Below, in pieces: positions 8,021 to 17,639 of a stretch of DNA of 64,000 nt; the first letter of the stretch is position 1; each line of letters begins with the position of its first letter. Where the stretch lies: the NCBI RefSeq assembly GCF_020783315.1, contig NZ_CP086063.1:1550001-1614000 (forward strand). The letters run 5' to 3'. This stretch comes from Ferruginibacter lapsinanis (GTDB lineage Bacteria > Bacteroidota > Bacteroidia > Chitinophagales > Chitinophagaceae). The position numbers and the translations under genes were made by a program. Under the pieces are notes generated by a model. That model was not told where the DNA came from, did not search any database, and worked only from the letters and a program-made list of their open reading frames with translations.

Positions 8021-9625
8021 ATGAGAACAACAAAATTCAACAACATGAAAAAAGCATCTTTAAAAATCGTTTTGGTATCAGCTGGAGCCATTTTATTTAA
8101 TATACTATTCTGGCAGGAAAAAATGGCTTTGAACACCTTACTGTTTACAGCCTTTATTTTATCGGCATTGTTTGCATTGTATCCTACCTCACTTAAACAG
8201 CCTACTATGAAGTGGTTACTGGCAGCGCATATTGTAACACTGGCAGCGGTAGTGATACAAAATACCTTATTAAGCAAACTGGCCTTTAGCGTCAGCCTGT
8301 TACTTGTAATTGTTTTTGCTCAATACTTGCACCGTTCTGTATGGTATGCAGGAGCTTCAGCCATTACTAATTTTATTATGATGATCCACTCTTTTTTAGA
8401 AAACATACAATTGATGAGGGAAGGGAAGTTTAAGCTAAAGGGGGTAGGTAAAATGTTTCGTTTTTTAGTCATTCCATTGATTTTAGTTTTTGTGTTTTTT
8501 CTATTATACAATTTTGCCAATGCGGCTTTTCAAGACTTGATGAATGATGTTGGAATTGCCTTGCAAATTTTTTTTAGCAAGTTATTTACCTGGTTTAGCT
8601 GGCAACGTTTTGGTTTTTTATTGCTGGGCTTATTTGTAACAGGAGGTCTTTTATTAAGAAGTAATATTTCATATTTTTCTGAATTGGATGTCAAAAAACA
8701 TAATGACCTATGGAGGCAAAAAAATGATCTGAAGGAATGGAAAAAGTCTTATTGGTTTGAACTGCTTTCTCTGTTGATGGGTCGCTTTGCCAATGGAGTG
8801 ATGGCTTTACGTAATGAAAATATCACAGGAATTATCAGTTTGATGTTATTGAATGTATTGTTGTTCTGTATCAATTACTTAGATATTGTGTATGTGTGGT
8901 TTGGGTTTACCTACAAAAATAATATTAACCCGTCTGAGTATGTACATGAAGGCACAGGTCTACTTATTTTTTCTATCGTGTTAGCAATGGCGCTATTACT
9001 CTTTTTCTTTAGAGGTAATTTGAATTTTTATAAAAAAAATAAGTGGTTGAAATATGGGGCATATGCCTGGTTATTTCAAAATGCAGTATTAGTCGTATCT
9101 GTATTGTTCAGAGATTATTATTACATAGCACATATGGGGTTGGCTTATAAACGTATTGGAGTACTTGTTTTTTTATTGCTTGTATTAGTGGGATTAATAA
9201 CTGTTTTTATAAAGATCCATCAACGTAAAACAACATACTATTTATTGAGAGTGAATGCATGGTTTGCTATCATCGTTTTAGTGGTGGCATCCTGTATTCA
9301 TTGGGATGAAACAATTGCTAAATATAATCTTGCAAGAAAAAATACTGTATTATTAGATGTAAAATTCTTGCTGACACTCTCAGATAAGACCTTGCCTGTA
9401 TTAGAAAAAAACATGGATGTATTGGACAAAGCCGGAGTTAAAATCCCCGGAAGTGAAGGGGAATATTTATATCGTTCTGTATTAACGCCAAGAGAAGTAT
9501 TTGAAATTAGAAAGAAAGTATTTTTACAACAACAACAAACCTATTCATGGCTTTCATGGAATGCGGCAGATTCATATGTGAAGGAGAGCTTTTCAAAAAC
9601 TACACTTAGCTATTCATTGAAATAA
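8021..9625 (+). CDS. Multi-pass membrane protein, DUF4173-like
   Basis: A 534-aa protein with about a dozen hydrophobic segments distributed from residue 12 to about 425. A soluble C-terminal tail of roughly 110 residues begins DETIAKYNLARKN. The layout and segments such as the FRFLVIPLILVFVFF helix resemble DUF4173 (PF13687) proteins of Bacteroidota; I hold this family call as probable. A second in-frame ATG at 8045 (MKKASLK) would give a shorter, equally plausible N-terminus. It sits between the Coq4-like gene and another membrane protein gene, all in the same direction with short gaps. The molecular role is unknown. Confidence 0.75.
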   Translation: MRTTKFNNMKKASLKIVLVSAGAILFNILFWQEKMALNTLLFTAFILSALFALYPTSLKQPTMKWLLAAHIVTLAAVVIQNTLLSKLAFSVSLLLVIVFAQYLHRSVWYAGASAITNFIMMIHSFLENIQLMREGKFKLKGVGKMFRFLVIPLILVFVFFLLYNFANAAFQDLMNDVGIALQIFFSKLFTWFSWQRFGFLLLGLFVTGGLLLRSNISYFSELDVKKHNDLWRQKNDLKEWKKSYWFELLSLLMGRFANGVMALRNENITGIISLMLLNVLLFCINYLDIVYVWFGFTYKNNINPSEYVHEGTGLLIFSIVLAMALLLFFFRGNLNFYKKNKWLKYGAYAWLFQNAVLVVSVLFRDYYYIAHMGLAYKRIGVLVFLLLVLVGLITVFIKIHQRKTTYYLLRVNAWFAIIVLVVASCIHWDETIAKYNLARKNTVLLDVKFLLTLSDKTLPVLEKNMDVLDKAGVKIPGSEGEYLYRSVLTPREVFEIRKKVFLQQQQTYSWLSWNAADSYVKESFSKTTLSYSLK

Positions 9626-9657
9626 TACCTTATAGTTACATTCATTAAAAATATTTT

Positions 9658-10740
9658 ATGGGATTATATATTTTAGTGTTCGGGTTTCCCGGATTTATTG
9701 CCATGATCGATTTTGTAGGATTTGTATTTACCGGACGACGAATTGTAGGAACAGTGCTTTTAAGGATAACTGAGGTATGTTCAATGCTGATATTACCCTA
9801 TATGTATTTGAACCTGGTAAGTGGTCCTGTTAATAATTGTTGTGGCGATAGCGCCCCTTTTTCACCGGACCATCAAATAACCATATATACAGTTATTGCG
9901 CTTTGTTTATTGGCTTATTTTTATTCCAGTTTCCGAAAAGAAATGGCAGGTCCAATTGTTGAGATCGTTTCAAATGCTTTGTTGATAATTTGTATAGTGT
10001 TGAATATTTTTATTGCTATTCATGTAGAAGAATCTATTTATGTCTTTTTAGGAAACATACCCATTATACTATTATCAATTTTAGCAATTGCGAAAAACCA
10101 TCAGCTCTTCATGGAGAGCAATAGTGATATTGATCTCAATGATTTAAATAAAATTGAACGGTTAGCAAGGAAGGTATTACAACTAAAACCTGTTGTAAAG
10201 TTTCCAATTATCTTTATTTTTTGCATACCCGTTCTTTTTGTAGTAACGGCATTGCTGTTGATCGTTGGGCAGAAACCTGATTCTCTTATTCGAGCTTTTA
10301 CAGACACTTACAAACATGGGCTTTCGCAATGGGATTATAAATGTGATAATGTACAGTGTGGCGGGCATTATTTGTGTTCGGTAGCTGCCAAAGGACATAC
10401 AAACATTGTAAGGCCCCAGCGGTATGGAGTAAGGAATGGCGGAAAGATCATTTGTAACAGACAATTACTGGTTTCAAATGCGTTTGAAGAATTGGTACAG
10501 GAGACATTTCCCTCTGTTCATAAAATAATCAGAAAACAATATAACAGAGTCGGAGATGTGGTGCATCGTTATTATAATTTCTTCGACATAAAATTAGTGT
10601 CTGATATTGTATATATACTAATGAAACCATTAGAATGGTTCTTTCTGATAACTCTTTACTCATTTGACAGAAAGCCGGAGAATAGAATTGCAAAACAGTA
10701 TTTGAGTATTGAGGAGAGACGAATATTGAAGGATAAATAA
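9658..10740 (+). CDS. Membrane protein with conserved-looking Cys/His cluster (360 aa, DUF6688-like?)
   Basis: Six or so membrane segments occupy residues 1-205 (for example about 5-25, 36-52, 76-90, 103-121, 127-145 and 182-203). A soluble domain of about 110 residues follows, and a final hydrophobic segment lies near 320-335. The soluble part contains C229-x4-C234-x2-H237-x2-C240 and H247, a spacing that could bind a metal or form disulfides. It may belong to DUF6688, which I cannot verify here. It is the last gene of the palindrome-controlled unit, 32 bases after the DUF4173-like gene. The function is unknown. Confidence 0.65.
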   Translation: MGLYILVFGFPGFIAMIDFVGFVFTGRRIVGTVLLRITEVCSMLILPYMYLNLVSGPVNNCCGDSAPFSPDHQITIYTVIALCLLAYFYSSFRKEMAGPIVEIVSNALLIICIVLNIFIAIHVEESIYVFLGNIPIILLSILAIAKNHQLFMESNSDIDLNDLNKIERLARKVLQLKPVVKFPIIFIFCIPVLFVVTALLLIVGQKPDSLIRAFTDTYKHGLSQWDYKCDNVQCGGHYLCSVAAKGHTNIVRPQRYGVRNGGKIICNRQLLVSNAFEELVQETFPSVHKIIRKQYNRVGDVVHRYYNFFDIKLVSDIVYILMKPLEWFFLITLYSFDRKPENRIAKQYLSIEERRILKDK

Positions 10741-10902
10741 TATTAACGGGAAATTAAATCATTAACAATTGAAAGATCATTTATGAATGCGTTTAATGGA
10801 ATACTCTACAGTTTCAAAGATTGCTACTAGGATTTCTTTTTTTATTATATCTATGCAGGTTTGTATCATACAGACGCTTACATCATCTTTAAAATAATAT
10901 AT

Positions 10903-11118
10903 ATGAAACAAGAATGGTTTAAAAAAATGGGTTGGGTGTATTTGCCAATACATCCATTCGGGTATATCGTAACCATCTTAGCAGTAATGTTCATGGTGCC
11001 GGTTACGATGGCAACGGTAAGAAATGGTCATTCTGTATCGGATGATCTGTATCATCTTTTTGTATATGCTACCTGTGTTGCTTTTTGGTGGAAATGGGTA
11101 GCAGAAAAAACAAGTTAG
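10903..11118 (+). CDS. Small membrane protein (71 aa)
   Basis: Starts MKQEWFKKMGWVYLPIHPFG and contains a hydrophobic segment (about 19-37) and a second, aromatic one (about 48-64). The frame reaches back to 10861, but the ATG at 10903 gives a sensible N-terminus. It is separated from the previous gene by 162 bases and followed directly by a strong hairpin, so it may form its own transcript. Small proteins of this aromatic type occur in Bacteroidota. No function is known. Confidence 0.6.
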   Translation: MKQEWFKKMGWVYLPIHPFGYIVTILAVMFMVPVTMATVRNGHSVSDDLYHLFVYATCVAFWWKWVAEKTS

Positions 11119-11123
11119 GTACG

Positions 11124-11168
11124 TAAAAGTAACAGTCGGATTGTCAAATAATCCGGCGGTTACTTTTA
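11124..11168. terminator. Bidirectional hairpin terminator
   Basis: TAAAAGTAAC (11124-11133) pairs with GTTACTTTTA (11159-11168). An inner CGGATT/AATCCG stem is separated from the outer one by a three-base mismatch on each side, and the loop is seven bases. It lies between the rightward small membrane protein and the leftward giant gene and ends with A/T runs on both sides, so it can serve both. Confidence 0.75.
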
Positions 11169-11180
11169 AAATATGTTGAT

Positions 11181-14100
11181 TTAAAAATCTAATCCCAAAC
11201 AAACATATTTAACCGGGCTTCCTCTGAATACTCCCGACATTGGCCAGCCCACATCAAATTTTAAAAAGTAGCCAAGCAAAGTGCTTCTGGCTCCGAAGCC
11301 ATAGCCTCCGGCAAAAGGCCCAACCCCACCCACTTTTAATCGTACCTGCACAGGAGGAGCCCCGTAAATATTTTCAGGTCGGCGAATGCCATTATATCCC
11401 CCATTCCAGGCAGTGCCCAGATCAACAAACTGGATCAATTGAAAGTTTCTTAAAAATGCATTGTTGATCGGACGGTTAAATAATGTAGAAAATACAGGTA
11501 ATCTAAATTCGCTATTGATCGTTACTGCATTATTGCCATTAGCAACATTTTGAATGAAACCTCTCATGTTCACAGCTAAAGATTGGAAAGCATAAGTTTG
11601 ATCCGCAGCAGGTGTATTATTAGAATTAAAGGATGGTTTGAACCAGCCATCCGCACCGCCTAAATAATAAACTGTTTTTTGGCTGCCCCAACTGAAATCC
11701 CCAGCTGCTCTACCCGCCCAAATAAAATTGCGATAAATAGGATAGTAATAACGAACATCAAAGCCCCAGTTGAAATTGAATTTACCTGTGGCAAATTTTT
11801 CTTTACTGATATCAGTATTCCATTCTATAAAAGCTTTATATCTCAAACCATTCCAGATATTTTGTGCCGGATTTAATGTGTTATCATAAACGTATTGTAA
11901 ACTGCTTGTTTGGAATAAACGATGCACATCGGGTATAATAAAAGGTTTGTCTGATTGATTGGGATCGGGGATTGTTGCAAAAACATTTCTATCACTTCTG
12001 ATTCCTGCAGTAAGTTGCAGTCTTTTACTTTCATCAAAGGGATAGCTAACATTCGCCTGATATAAATTAGTTAATGTTTTGCCGGGGTAAACCGGGCCAC
12101 CTCCACCAATTGTAAATCCGAATCCTTGATTACTTCTATAATAAGTGGCGCCCCAATCAATTCTTCGTTTAAAATTTTGATAGCTCAATAACCATTCATG
12201 ATCTTTTAGATCAGAAGATATTCTGAAGCCACCAAGAATTTTTGTGTCTTCTAATAATTCAGACACAGCAAATTTTACAAAACCATTTACTACAGTATTG
12301 GGTTGTAAAGTAACCGGGCCTAAACCATTTTGATAAGGTTGGTATTTATTTAGTAAAATAGCATTGTTAAAAAGTTCGGCACCGCCGTAGTCTACATAAA
12401 ACTTAACCGGCTTGTATTTGTAGAATTTTGCTTTTTGCAATACGTTCTCATTATCATTTGTGTTGCTGCCAACTGTTTTACCTAGCAGGCTGCTGTCAGG
12501 TTTTTCATTTTCAAATTCTGTTTGAAAAACATCTTCTTTTTTAGTAAGTGTGTCGGCAATTGCAACTGTATCAATTAATGCCGCTTCTTTAATAATTTTA
12601 TCCGCCATCACTATACTTTTCATGTAAGTGGTCGGCGTCATTTTTACATTTCTTTTATTTAATGTATTCTCATCAATATTTAATTTGTATACAATTTTTT
12701 CATCGCTTTGCCTGGTGACCTCACTAACCTGGTTATTCTCTCCGGCAATTCGTGTTTCTGCAACACTGCTTTGGTAGTTGGTTAAAGGGAATGTATAAGC
12801 AGAGTCTTCAGAAATTGAAACAACAGCAATGGAATCTATATCTGTCTTTTTGTTAGCAGTTAAAGTGCTATCAACTTCTTTGGCAGAAGGATTGTGCAAA
12901 ATATCATCGCCGATCAATACAAGTGTATCTAATCCCGATCTTTTTGTATTGAAAAAACCGGCATATCGGTTGCCAATACCATTTTCATCGCTGATGAAAG
13001 TAAAGTGATTGGCATTGTATTGCATCGGATATCTGGCATTGCCGTATTTTAAATTTGATAGCTGAGATATTTGATTGAGTTCAGGTTTGCCTCCAAAGTC
13101 GGTCACTAAAAAAACATTGTAATGATTATCACTTGGTAAAGAAGTATCACTTCCTTTAGCGGTGGCACTTGGTCTGTTACTGCTGAATAAGATTCCGTTC
13201 TTGTTAGAGAAAGCAACAAACGATGCATCCAGATCATCGTACACATCATTGGTGATCTGTTTTACTTTTTCGTTATCTAATGAAAAAGTAAAAATGTCTG
13301 TATGTCCGTTTTTGACGGCTGTTACCAACAGTAATTCACTGTTGTAAGGAGAGTATGAAACATCTTGTATCTGATCGAATTTGTCGGTAAGGTCAAGTTT
13401 ATATCTTTTGATTCTTACTTCTGTGTCAAACTCAAATAGTTTAATTCTTCCTTCTTTTTTATATATAACCATCAGCCTTGTCCCTTTTGGGTTCCAGGCT
13501 AAAATCGGATAGCCTGTTGTTGATGCATTTTTATAATTGCGAATACCGTATTTTATAAGAGTAGTATTATTGTAATCTTCATTTAATATGATTCTTGTGA
13601 TGCCTTTTTTATATTGCACCATTGCGTAAGAATTATTTTTTTTCGCTGGGTTTACATTTATCTTGTAATAATCCAAACGCTTATTTATATCAAAACTTTC
13701 AATAGACTTTCCTTTTGGATAACTGTTGCGCCTGGTAATATCTTTTTCATATTTATCTGTTTCATATTCCATGAATTCAGCTAATACGTCTCTAAATTTT
13801 TTCTTGCAAACTTGTTGGCATGCTTTGTTTAAATTTTTGTAGATACGTGCCAAGTATAGCAGGTAAGTAACATTTTCCTTTTTATATTTTTCCTGAATAA
13901 AATACCAGAAAGAATGACCGGCCAGTAATGGTTGTTCAAAAGCAAAATCGTAAAAGTTGCGATAGTTGCCGCTTAGTAATTCGCTTTTTAATTCGTCGTC
14001 TAATTCGGTACTCCAGTTGTTTCCGGCAAACGCAATATAGCCGTCGGTAAGCCACTGAGGCAGATCCAGCAAGGCCTGATTGCCGGCGATCTCGCCAAAG

Positions 14101-14579
14101 TCATCTCCAAATAAAACATTGTCGGTGAGTATTTTTGCAATTCCTTCTCTTATTTGTTTTAATAAATGTTGATGATCTCCATTGAAATAAACAACCATTT
14201 TATTGTTGACCAACTTGGTTAATCCTCCCGTAGTTTGCCAGTCTGTGCCCAATCCGATATTGGATTGTTTTAGGTCAGCAAATTCATTGTATACAATAAT
14301 ATTAGCTCTTCTTTGTAAATTATACTCTGTAAAACTTTCTATTCCGGGTAATTCTCTTTCTGCAATCTGTGCCACAAATTTTGCTAATTCCTGGCCGTTT
14401 TGATTAAAGTAAATATTGAAATTTTTAGTTTGATAATATTCCCATTTAAATTTTTTGAACTGTAAGCGGTTTCTTCCAAATTCAACTGCATTTACCTGTG
14501 CCTGAGAAGCGATGGGTAATGAACAAGAGGCGATAAGCAATAAAAAAACAATTTTGATACTATTATGAAACGTCTTCAT
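11181..14579 (-). CDS. Large outer-membrane protein: TolB-like beta-propeller plus C-terminal beta-barrel
   Basis: An 1132-aa secreted protein. A signal peptide (MKTFHNSIKIVFLLLIASC, cleavage near SQAQ) is followed by a domain of about 250 residues with LPQWLTDGYIAFAG, reminiscent of peptidase-like regions but without a visible HExxH. Next come PD40/TolB-like propeller repeats (for instance SYSPYNSELLLVTAV and ILFSSNRPSA), then a low-complexity linker. The last 380 residues or so are rich in alternating aromatic strands and end in GLDF, a typical barrel-closing phenylalanine, as in Omp85/surface-antigen proteins. The frame extends 16 codons upstream, but the ATG at 14577-14579 gives a clean signal peptide. 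It probably sits in the outer membrane; the ligand is unknown. Confidence 0.8.
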   Translation of the reverse strand: MKTFHNSIKIVFLLLIASCSLPIASQAQVNAVEFGRNRLQFKKFKWEYYQTKNFNIYFNQNGQELAKFVAQIAERELPGIESFTEYNLQRRANIIVYNEFADLKQSNIGLGTDWQTTGGLTKLVNNKMVVYFNGDHQHLLKQIREGIAKILTDNVLFGDDFGEIAGNQALLDLPQWLTDGYIAFAGNNWSTELDDELKSELLSGNYRNFYDFAFEQPLLAGHSFWYFIQEKYKKENVTYLLYLARIYKNLNKACQQVCKKKFRDVLAEFMEYETDKYEKDITRRNSYPKGKSIESFDINKRLDYYKINVNPAKKNNSYAMVQYKKGITRIILNEDYNNTTLIKYGIRNYKNASTTGYPILAWNPKGTRLMVIYKKEGRIKLFEFDTEVRIKRYKLDLTDKFDQIQDVSYSPYNSELLLVTAVKNGHTDIFTFSLDNEKVKQITNDVYDDLDASFVAFSNKNGILFSSNRPSATAKGSDTSLPSDNHYNVFLVTDFGGKPELNQISQLSNLKYGNARYPMQYNANHFTFISDENGIGNRYAGFFNTKRSGLDTLVLIGDDILHNPSAKEVDSTLTANKKTDIDSIAVVSISEDSAYTFPLTNYQSSVAETRIAGENNQVSEVTRQSDEKIVYKLNIDENTLNKRNVKMTPTTYMKSIVMADKIIKEAALIDTVAIADTLTKKEDVFQTEFENEKPDSSLLGKTVGSNTNDNENVLQKAKFYKYKPVKFYVDYGGAELFNNAILLNKYQPYQNGLGPVTLQPNTVVNGFVKFAVSELLEDTKILGGFRISSDLKDHEWLLSYQNFKRRIDWGATYYRSNQGFGFTIGGGGPVYPGKTLTNLYQANVSYPFDESKRLQLTAGIRSDRNVFATIPDPNQSDKPFIIPDVHRLFQTSSLQYVYDNTLNPAQNIWNGLRYKAFIEWNTDISKEKFATGKFNFNWGFDVRYYYPIYRNFIWAGRAAGDFSWGSQKTVYYLGGADGWFKPSFNSNNTPAADQTYAFQSLAVNMRGFIQNVANGNNAVTINSEFRLPVFSTLFNRPINNAFLRNFQLIQFVDLGTAWNGGYNGIRRPENIYGAPPVQVRLKVGGVGPFAGGYGFGARSTLLGYFLKFDVGWPMSGVFRGSPVKYVCLGLDF

Positions 14580-14691
14580 GTTGTTAACTTCTTTGGATGT
14601 TTGGGGCAAAATCGTTTTATTTTGCATAAACGTAATTTGTGATAAAATTAGTTGTTTTAAAATAAATGCTCAATATCTAAACTATAAATAA

Positions 14692-15330
14692 GTGTTACAG
14701 ATCAAATCCTTTGTTTTCAGCCCCATTCAGGAAAATACTTATGTACTCTTTAATGAATCAAAGGAGTGTATCATCATTGATCCGGGTTGTTATTTTGATG
14801 AAGAAAAGGAACAACTCAAGAACTTTATCGGGAAGAGTGGTTTGGTGCCTAAAATGTTGCTTAATACTCATTGTCATTTAGATCATGTTTTTGGTAACAA
14901 ATTTATTGCAGAAACTTACGGACTAACGCTGCAACTACATGAAATAGAAAAACAGGTATTGGCTTTTGCCCCAACGTCCGGTTTAATGTACAACATGCCT
15001 TTTGATAATTATGCCGGAGAGTTTATCATACTAAAAGAAGGGGACTCCATTTTTTTAGGGGAAGATGAATTAAAGGTAATCGAAGCTCCCGGACATTCTC
15101 CCGGCCATATTTGCTTTTATTGCGCCAAACAAAATTTTGTAATCGGTGGAGATGTGTTGTTTCAGCGTAGTATCGGCAGATCAGATTTACCAGGAGGTAA
15201 TCACCAGACATTGTTAAGCAGTATCAGGCAAAAGTTATTGGTATTGCCTGAGGAAACGGTGGTGTACAGCGGACATGGAGATACTACAACCATCGGAGAG
15301 GAAAAAAGGAACAATCCATATTTAGCTTAG
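14692..15330 (+). CDS. MBL-fold metallo-hydrolase (glyoxalase II-like)
   Basis: A 212-aa metallo-beta-lactamase-fold hydrolase. The metal motif THCHLDH is at about residues 59-65, with further ligands in APGHSPGH, GGDVLF and YSGHGD near the C-terminus, giving the glyoxalase II/YcbL pattern of two metals. Likely substrates are thioesters such as lactoylglutathione-like compounds, but the family is broad. Translation starts at GTG 14692: an in-frame stop lies directly upstream and the next ATG would remove the first beta strands. The 3' end overlaps the convergent epimerase gene by nine bases. Confidence 0.88.
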   Translation: MLQIKSFVFSPIQENTYVLFNESKECIIIDPGCYFDEEKEQLKNFIGKSGLVPKMLLNTHCHLDHVFGNKFIAETYGLTLQLHEIEKQVLAFAPTSGLMYNMPFDNYAGEFIILKEGDSIFLGEDELKVIEAPGHSPGHICFYCAKQNFVIGGDVLFQRSIGRSDLPGGNHQTLLSSIRQKLLVLPEETVVYSGHGDTTTIGEEKRNNPYLA

Positions 15331-15735
15331 CAGATTGGGCTGTTCCTGGCATAATTCAATTAACACGCCATTGGTAGACTTTGGGTGCAGGAAACAAACC
15401 AGTTTATTATCGGCTCCTTTTTTGGGGGTATCGTTCAATAAAATGAATCCTTCGTTTTTTAATCTATCCATTTCAGTATAAATATCGGCTACTTCAAATG
15501 CGATATGGTGCAATCCTTCCCCTTTTTTATCAACATATTTAGAAATAACGCCATCTGTTGTCAGGCTTTCCAACAGCTCAATTTTGGTGTCCCCTTGTTT
15601 GAAAAAGGCCGTGTTTACTTGCTCGCTTTCTACCAGTTCGGTTTTATAGCAATGACTATTTAGCAGCTTTTCAAACAGCGGTATGGAAGTTGCTAATTCC
15701 TTTACAGCGATGCCTATATGTTCTATTTTTAGCAT
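15322..15735 (-). CDS. mce: Methylmalonyl-CoA epimerase
   Basis: A 137-aa vicinal-oxygen-chelate protein that interconverts (R)- and (S)-methylmalonyl-CoA in propionate metabolism. Two beta-alpha-beta modules are visible. Metal ligands fall in IEHIGIAV (His near residue 5), HHIAFEV (around residue 80) and the terminal VLIELCQ (Glu), as expected. The ATG at 15733-15735 is preferred to the in-frame ATG at 15762. A B12-binding domain gene of the methylmalonyl-CoA mutase type lies elsewhere in the window (34611-35018), which fits a working methylmalonyl-CoA route. Its stop lies inside the end of the MBL gene. Confidence 0.92.
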   Translation of the reverse strand: MLKIEHIGIAVKELATSIPLFEKLLNSHCYKTELVESEQVNTAFFKQGDTKIELLESLTTDGVISKYVDKKGEGLHHIAFEVADIYTEMDRLKNEGFILLNDTPKKGADNKLVCFLHPKSTNGVLIELCQEQPNLLS

Positions 15736-15866
15736 GAAAGTATGTTTTGCGTATCCCATCACCCCAATTTTACCAGCATTGAGTGGTGTTTCAGATGGTC
15801 ATTTTCGAAATCGGTAAAATGATGGTTACGTTGACGTTTACAACACTAAAATAGAACCTTTTGTAG

Positions 15867-15874
15867 TAATTTCG
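15867..15874 (+). promoter_or_regulatory. -7 promoter element of isc operon (TAATTTCG)
   Basis: TAATTTCG is the Bacteroidota -7 motif TAnnTTTG with C in the seventh position. It lies 27 bases before the iscS start codon at 15902. No convincing -33 TTG at the right distance is visible, so the call is moderate. Confidence 0.4.
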
Positions 15875-15901
15875 TGTTATAAAATAAAATTAAACAAGGA
15901 T

Positions 15902-17119
15902 ATGTTGAAGTTGCCGATCTATTTAGATAATAATGCTACCACTCCGATGGACCCGAGAGTACTGGAAGCTATGACCCCTTATTTCCTGCAGCATTTTGGT
16001 AATGCCGCAAGTCGTAACCATCCTTTTGGCTGGGAAGCAGAGGAAGCTGTGGATTATGCTCGTGAACAAGTTGCAAAATTGATTGGGGCTGATCCAAAAG
16101 AGATCATTTTTACCAGCGGAGCTACAGAAGGCGATAATTTAGGTATTAAAGGGGTGTATGAAATGTATGCCAGTAAAGGGAACCACATTATTACGGCAAC
16201 AACAGAACACAAAGCTGTGTTGGATACTTGTAAGCACATTGAGAAATTAGGTGGAGAAGTGACATACTTACAAGTAAAGCCTGATGGATTAATTGATCTG
16301 AAAGAATTGGAAGCGGCTATCAAACCAACAACTATATTAATTGCTATCATGTATGCCAATAATGAAATTGGTACCGTGATGCCGATCAAAGAGATCAGTG
16401 CCATTGCTCGTAAGCATGGTATATTGGTTTTTACTGATGGTACTCAGGCAGTAGGAAAAATACCTGTTGATGTAAATAAAGATGGTATTGATCTGATGGC
16501 TTTTACTGCTCATAAAATGTACGGACCAAAAGGTGTTGGTGCATTATATGTTCGTCGTAAAAATCCAAGAGTAAAAGTTACCGCTCAAATGGATGGCGGT
16601 GGCCATGAAAGAGGAATGAGAAGTGGTACCTTGAATGTACCTGGTATTGTTGGATTTGGGAAAGCTTGTGAATTGTGTATGTTGGATATGGAAGCAGATA
16701 CACAACGTATAACCAAATTAAGAGACAAATTAGAAACTGAATTATTGAAATTGGAAGAAGCTTATGTAAACGGTAGTCGTGAACATCGTTTACCACATGT
16801 AACAAATATCTCTTTCAAACACGTAGAAGGAGAAGGTTTGTTGATGGGCTTTAATAAAAATATTGCTTTAAGCTCAGGCTCGGCTTGTACCTCAGCATCA
16901 TTGGAACCATCATATGTATTAAAAGCATTAGGATTGGGTGATGATCTGGCACATAGTTCTTTACGTTTTGGTCTAAGTCGTTTTACAACCGAAGAAGAAA
17001 TTGATTACACTATTAAAGCAATAAGTGAAACGGTTTTGAAGTTAAGAGAAATGAGTCCGCTTTGGGAAATGTATAAAGAGGGAATTGATTTGAGCACAAT
17101 TGAGTGGGCACACCACTAA
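15902..17119 (+). CDS. iscS: Cysteine desulfurase
   Basis: A PLP enzyme of 405 aa that releases sulfur from cysteine as a persulfide and passes it to the scaffold IscU. Landmarks are the N-terminal [14 protein letters not shown], Lys205 in [10 protein letters not shown] (PLP) and Cys329 in [10 protein letters not shown] (the persulfide cysteine on the mobile loop). Length and loop are of the IscS/NFS1 class rather than SufS. It begins the operon iscS-iscU-iscA; the two spacers (about 100 and 85 bases) each hold an inverted repeat. No iscR or ferredoxin gene is adjacent. Confidence 0.97.
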   Translation: MLKLPIYLDNNATTPMDPRVLEAMTPYFLQHFGNAASRNHPFGWEAEEAVDYAREQVAKLIGADPKEIIFTSGATEGDNLGIKGVYEMYASKGNHIITATTEHKAVLDTCKHIEKLGGEVTYLQVKPDGLIDLKELEAAIKPTTILIAIMYANNEIGTVMPIKEISAIARKHGILVFTDGTQAVGKIPVDVNKDGIDLMAFTAHKMYGPKGVGALYVRRKNPRVKVTAQMDGGGHERGMRSGTLNVPGIVGFGKACELCMLDMEADTQRITKLRDKLETELLKLEEAYVNGSREHRLPHVTNISFKHVEGEGLLMGFNKNIALSSGSACTSASLEPSYVLKALGLGDDLAHSSLRFGLSRFTTEEEIDYTIKAISETVLKLREMSPLWEMYKEGIDLSTIEWAHH

Positions 17120-17121
17120 TT

Positions 17122-17216
17122 TGAAAATTAGCTGATTTGAAAATTTGAAGATGAGTTTTTAAGTCAGAAAAGTTTAATCATCTTCAAATCACCAAATTTC
17201 CAAATCATTAAATTAA
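17122..17216. repeat. Imperfect inverted repeat in the iscS-iscU spacer
   Basis: The left half carries TGATTTGAAAATTTGAAGATG (about 17133-17153). The right half carries its imperfect complement, built from CATCTTCAAATC and CCAAATCATT (about 17179-17210). The RNA could fold into a long A/U-rich hairpin between the two genes. The same vocabulary (TTTGAAAA, TTTGAAGAT) recurs in the iscU-iscA spacer. It has no strong T-tail, so it looks more like an RNA-processing or stability element or a filler repeat than a terminator. Confidence 0.5.
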
Positions 17217-17221
17217 TAATC

Positions 17222-17638
17222 ATGGCATATTCAGAAAAAGTAATAGATCACTACCAAAATCCTAAAAACGTTGGTACGCTTGATAAAAGCAGTAAAAATG
17301 TTGGTACTGGTTTGGTAGGTGCGCCGGAATGCGGTGACGTAATGCGTTTGCAGATCGAGGTAGATGATGCAGGTTTAATTACGGATGCGAAATTTAAAAC
17401 CTTTGGTTGCGGATCAGCTATCGCTTCTTCATCTTTAGCTACTGAGTGGTTAAAAGGTAAAAGTGTTGATGAAGCACTGAAAGTAGATAACATGGATTTT
17501 GTGGAAGAGCTGAATCTTCCCCCGGTAAAAATCCACTGTTCTGTATTAGCAGAAGATGCTATCAAAGCGGCAATCAATGATTACCGTGTTAAAAATGGCA
17601 TGGAAGCAATTAAGTTTGAAGAAAGTGTAGTTCATTAA
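17222..17638 (+). CDS. iscU: Iron-sulfur cluster scaffold protein
   Basis: A 138-aa IscU on which new [2Fe-2S] clusters are assembled from iron and the sulfur supplied by IscS. The three ligand cysteines are Cys37 (APECGDVM), Cys63 (TFGCGSAIASS) and Cys106 (VKIHCSVLAED). Asp39 next to the first cysteine is present, as in functional scaffolds. A conserved N-terminal SEKVIDHYQNPKNVG is seen. The HscA-recognition motif (LPPVKIHC) is intact, although hscAB are not in this window. It is located between iscS and iscA. Confidence 0.97.
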   Translation: MAYSEKVIDHYQNPKNVGTLDKSSKNVGTGLVGAPECGDVMRLQIEVDDAGLITDAKFKTFGCGSAIASSSLATEWLKGKSVDEALKVDNMDFVEELNLPPVKIHCSVLAEDAIKAAINDYRVKNGMEAIKFEESVVH

Positions 17639-17639
17639 T

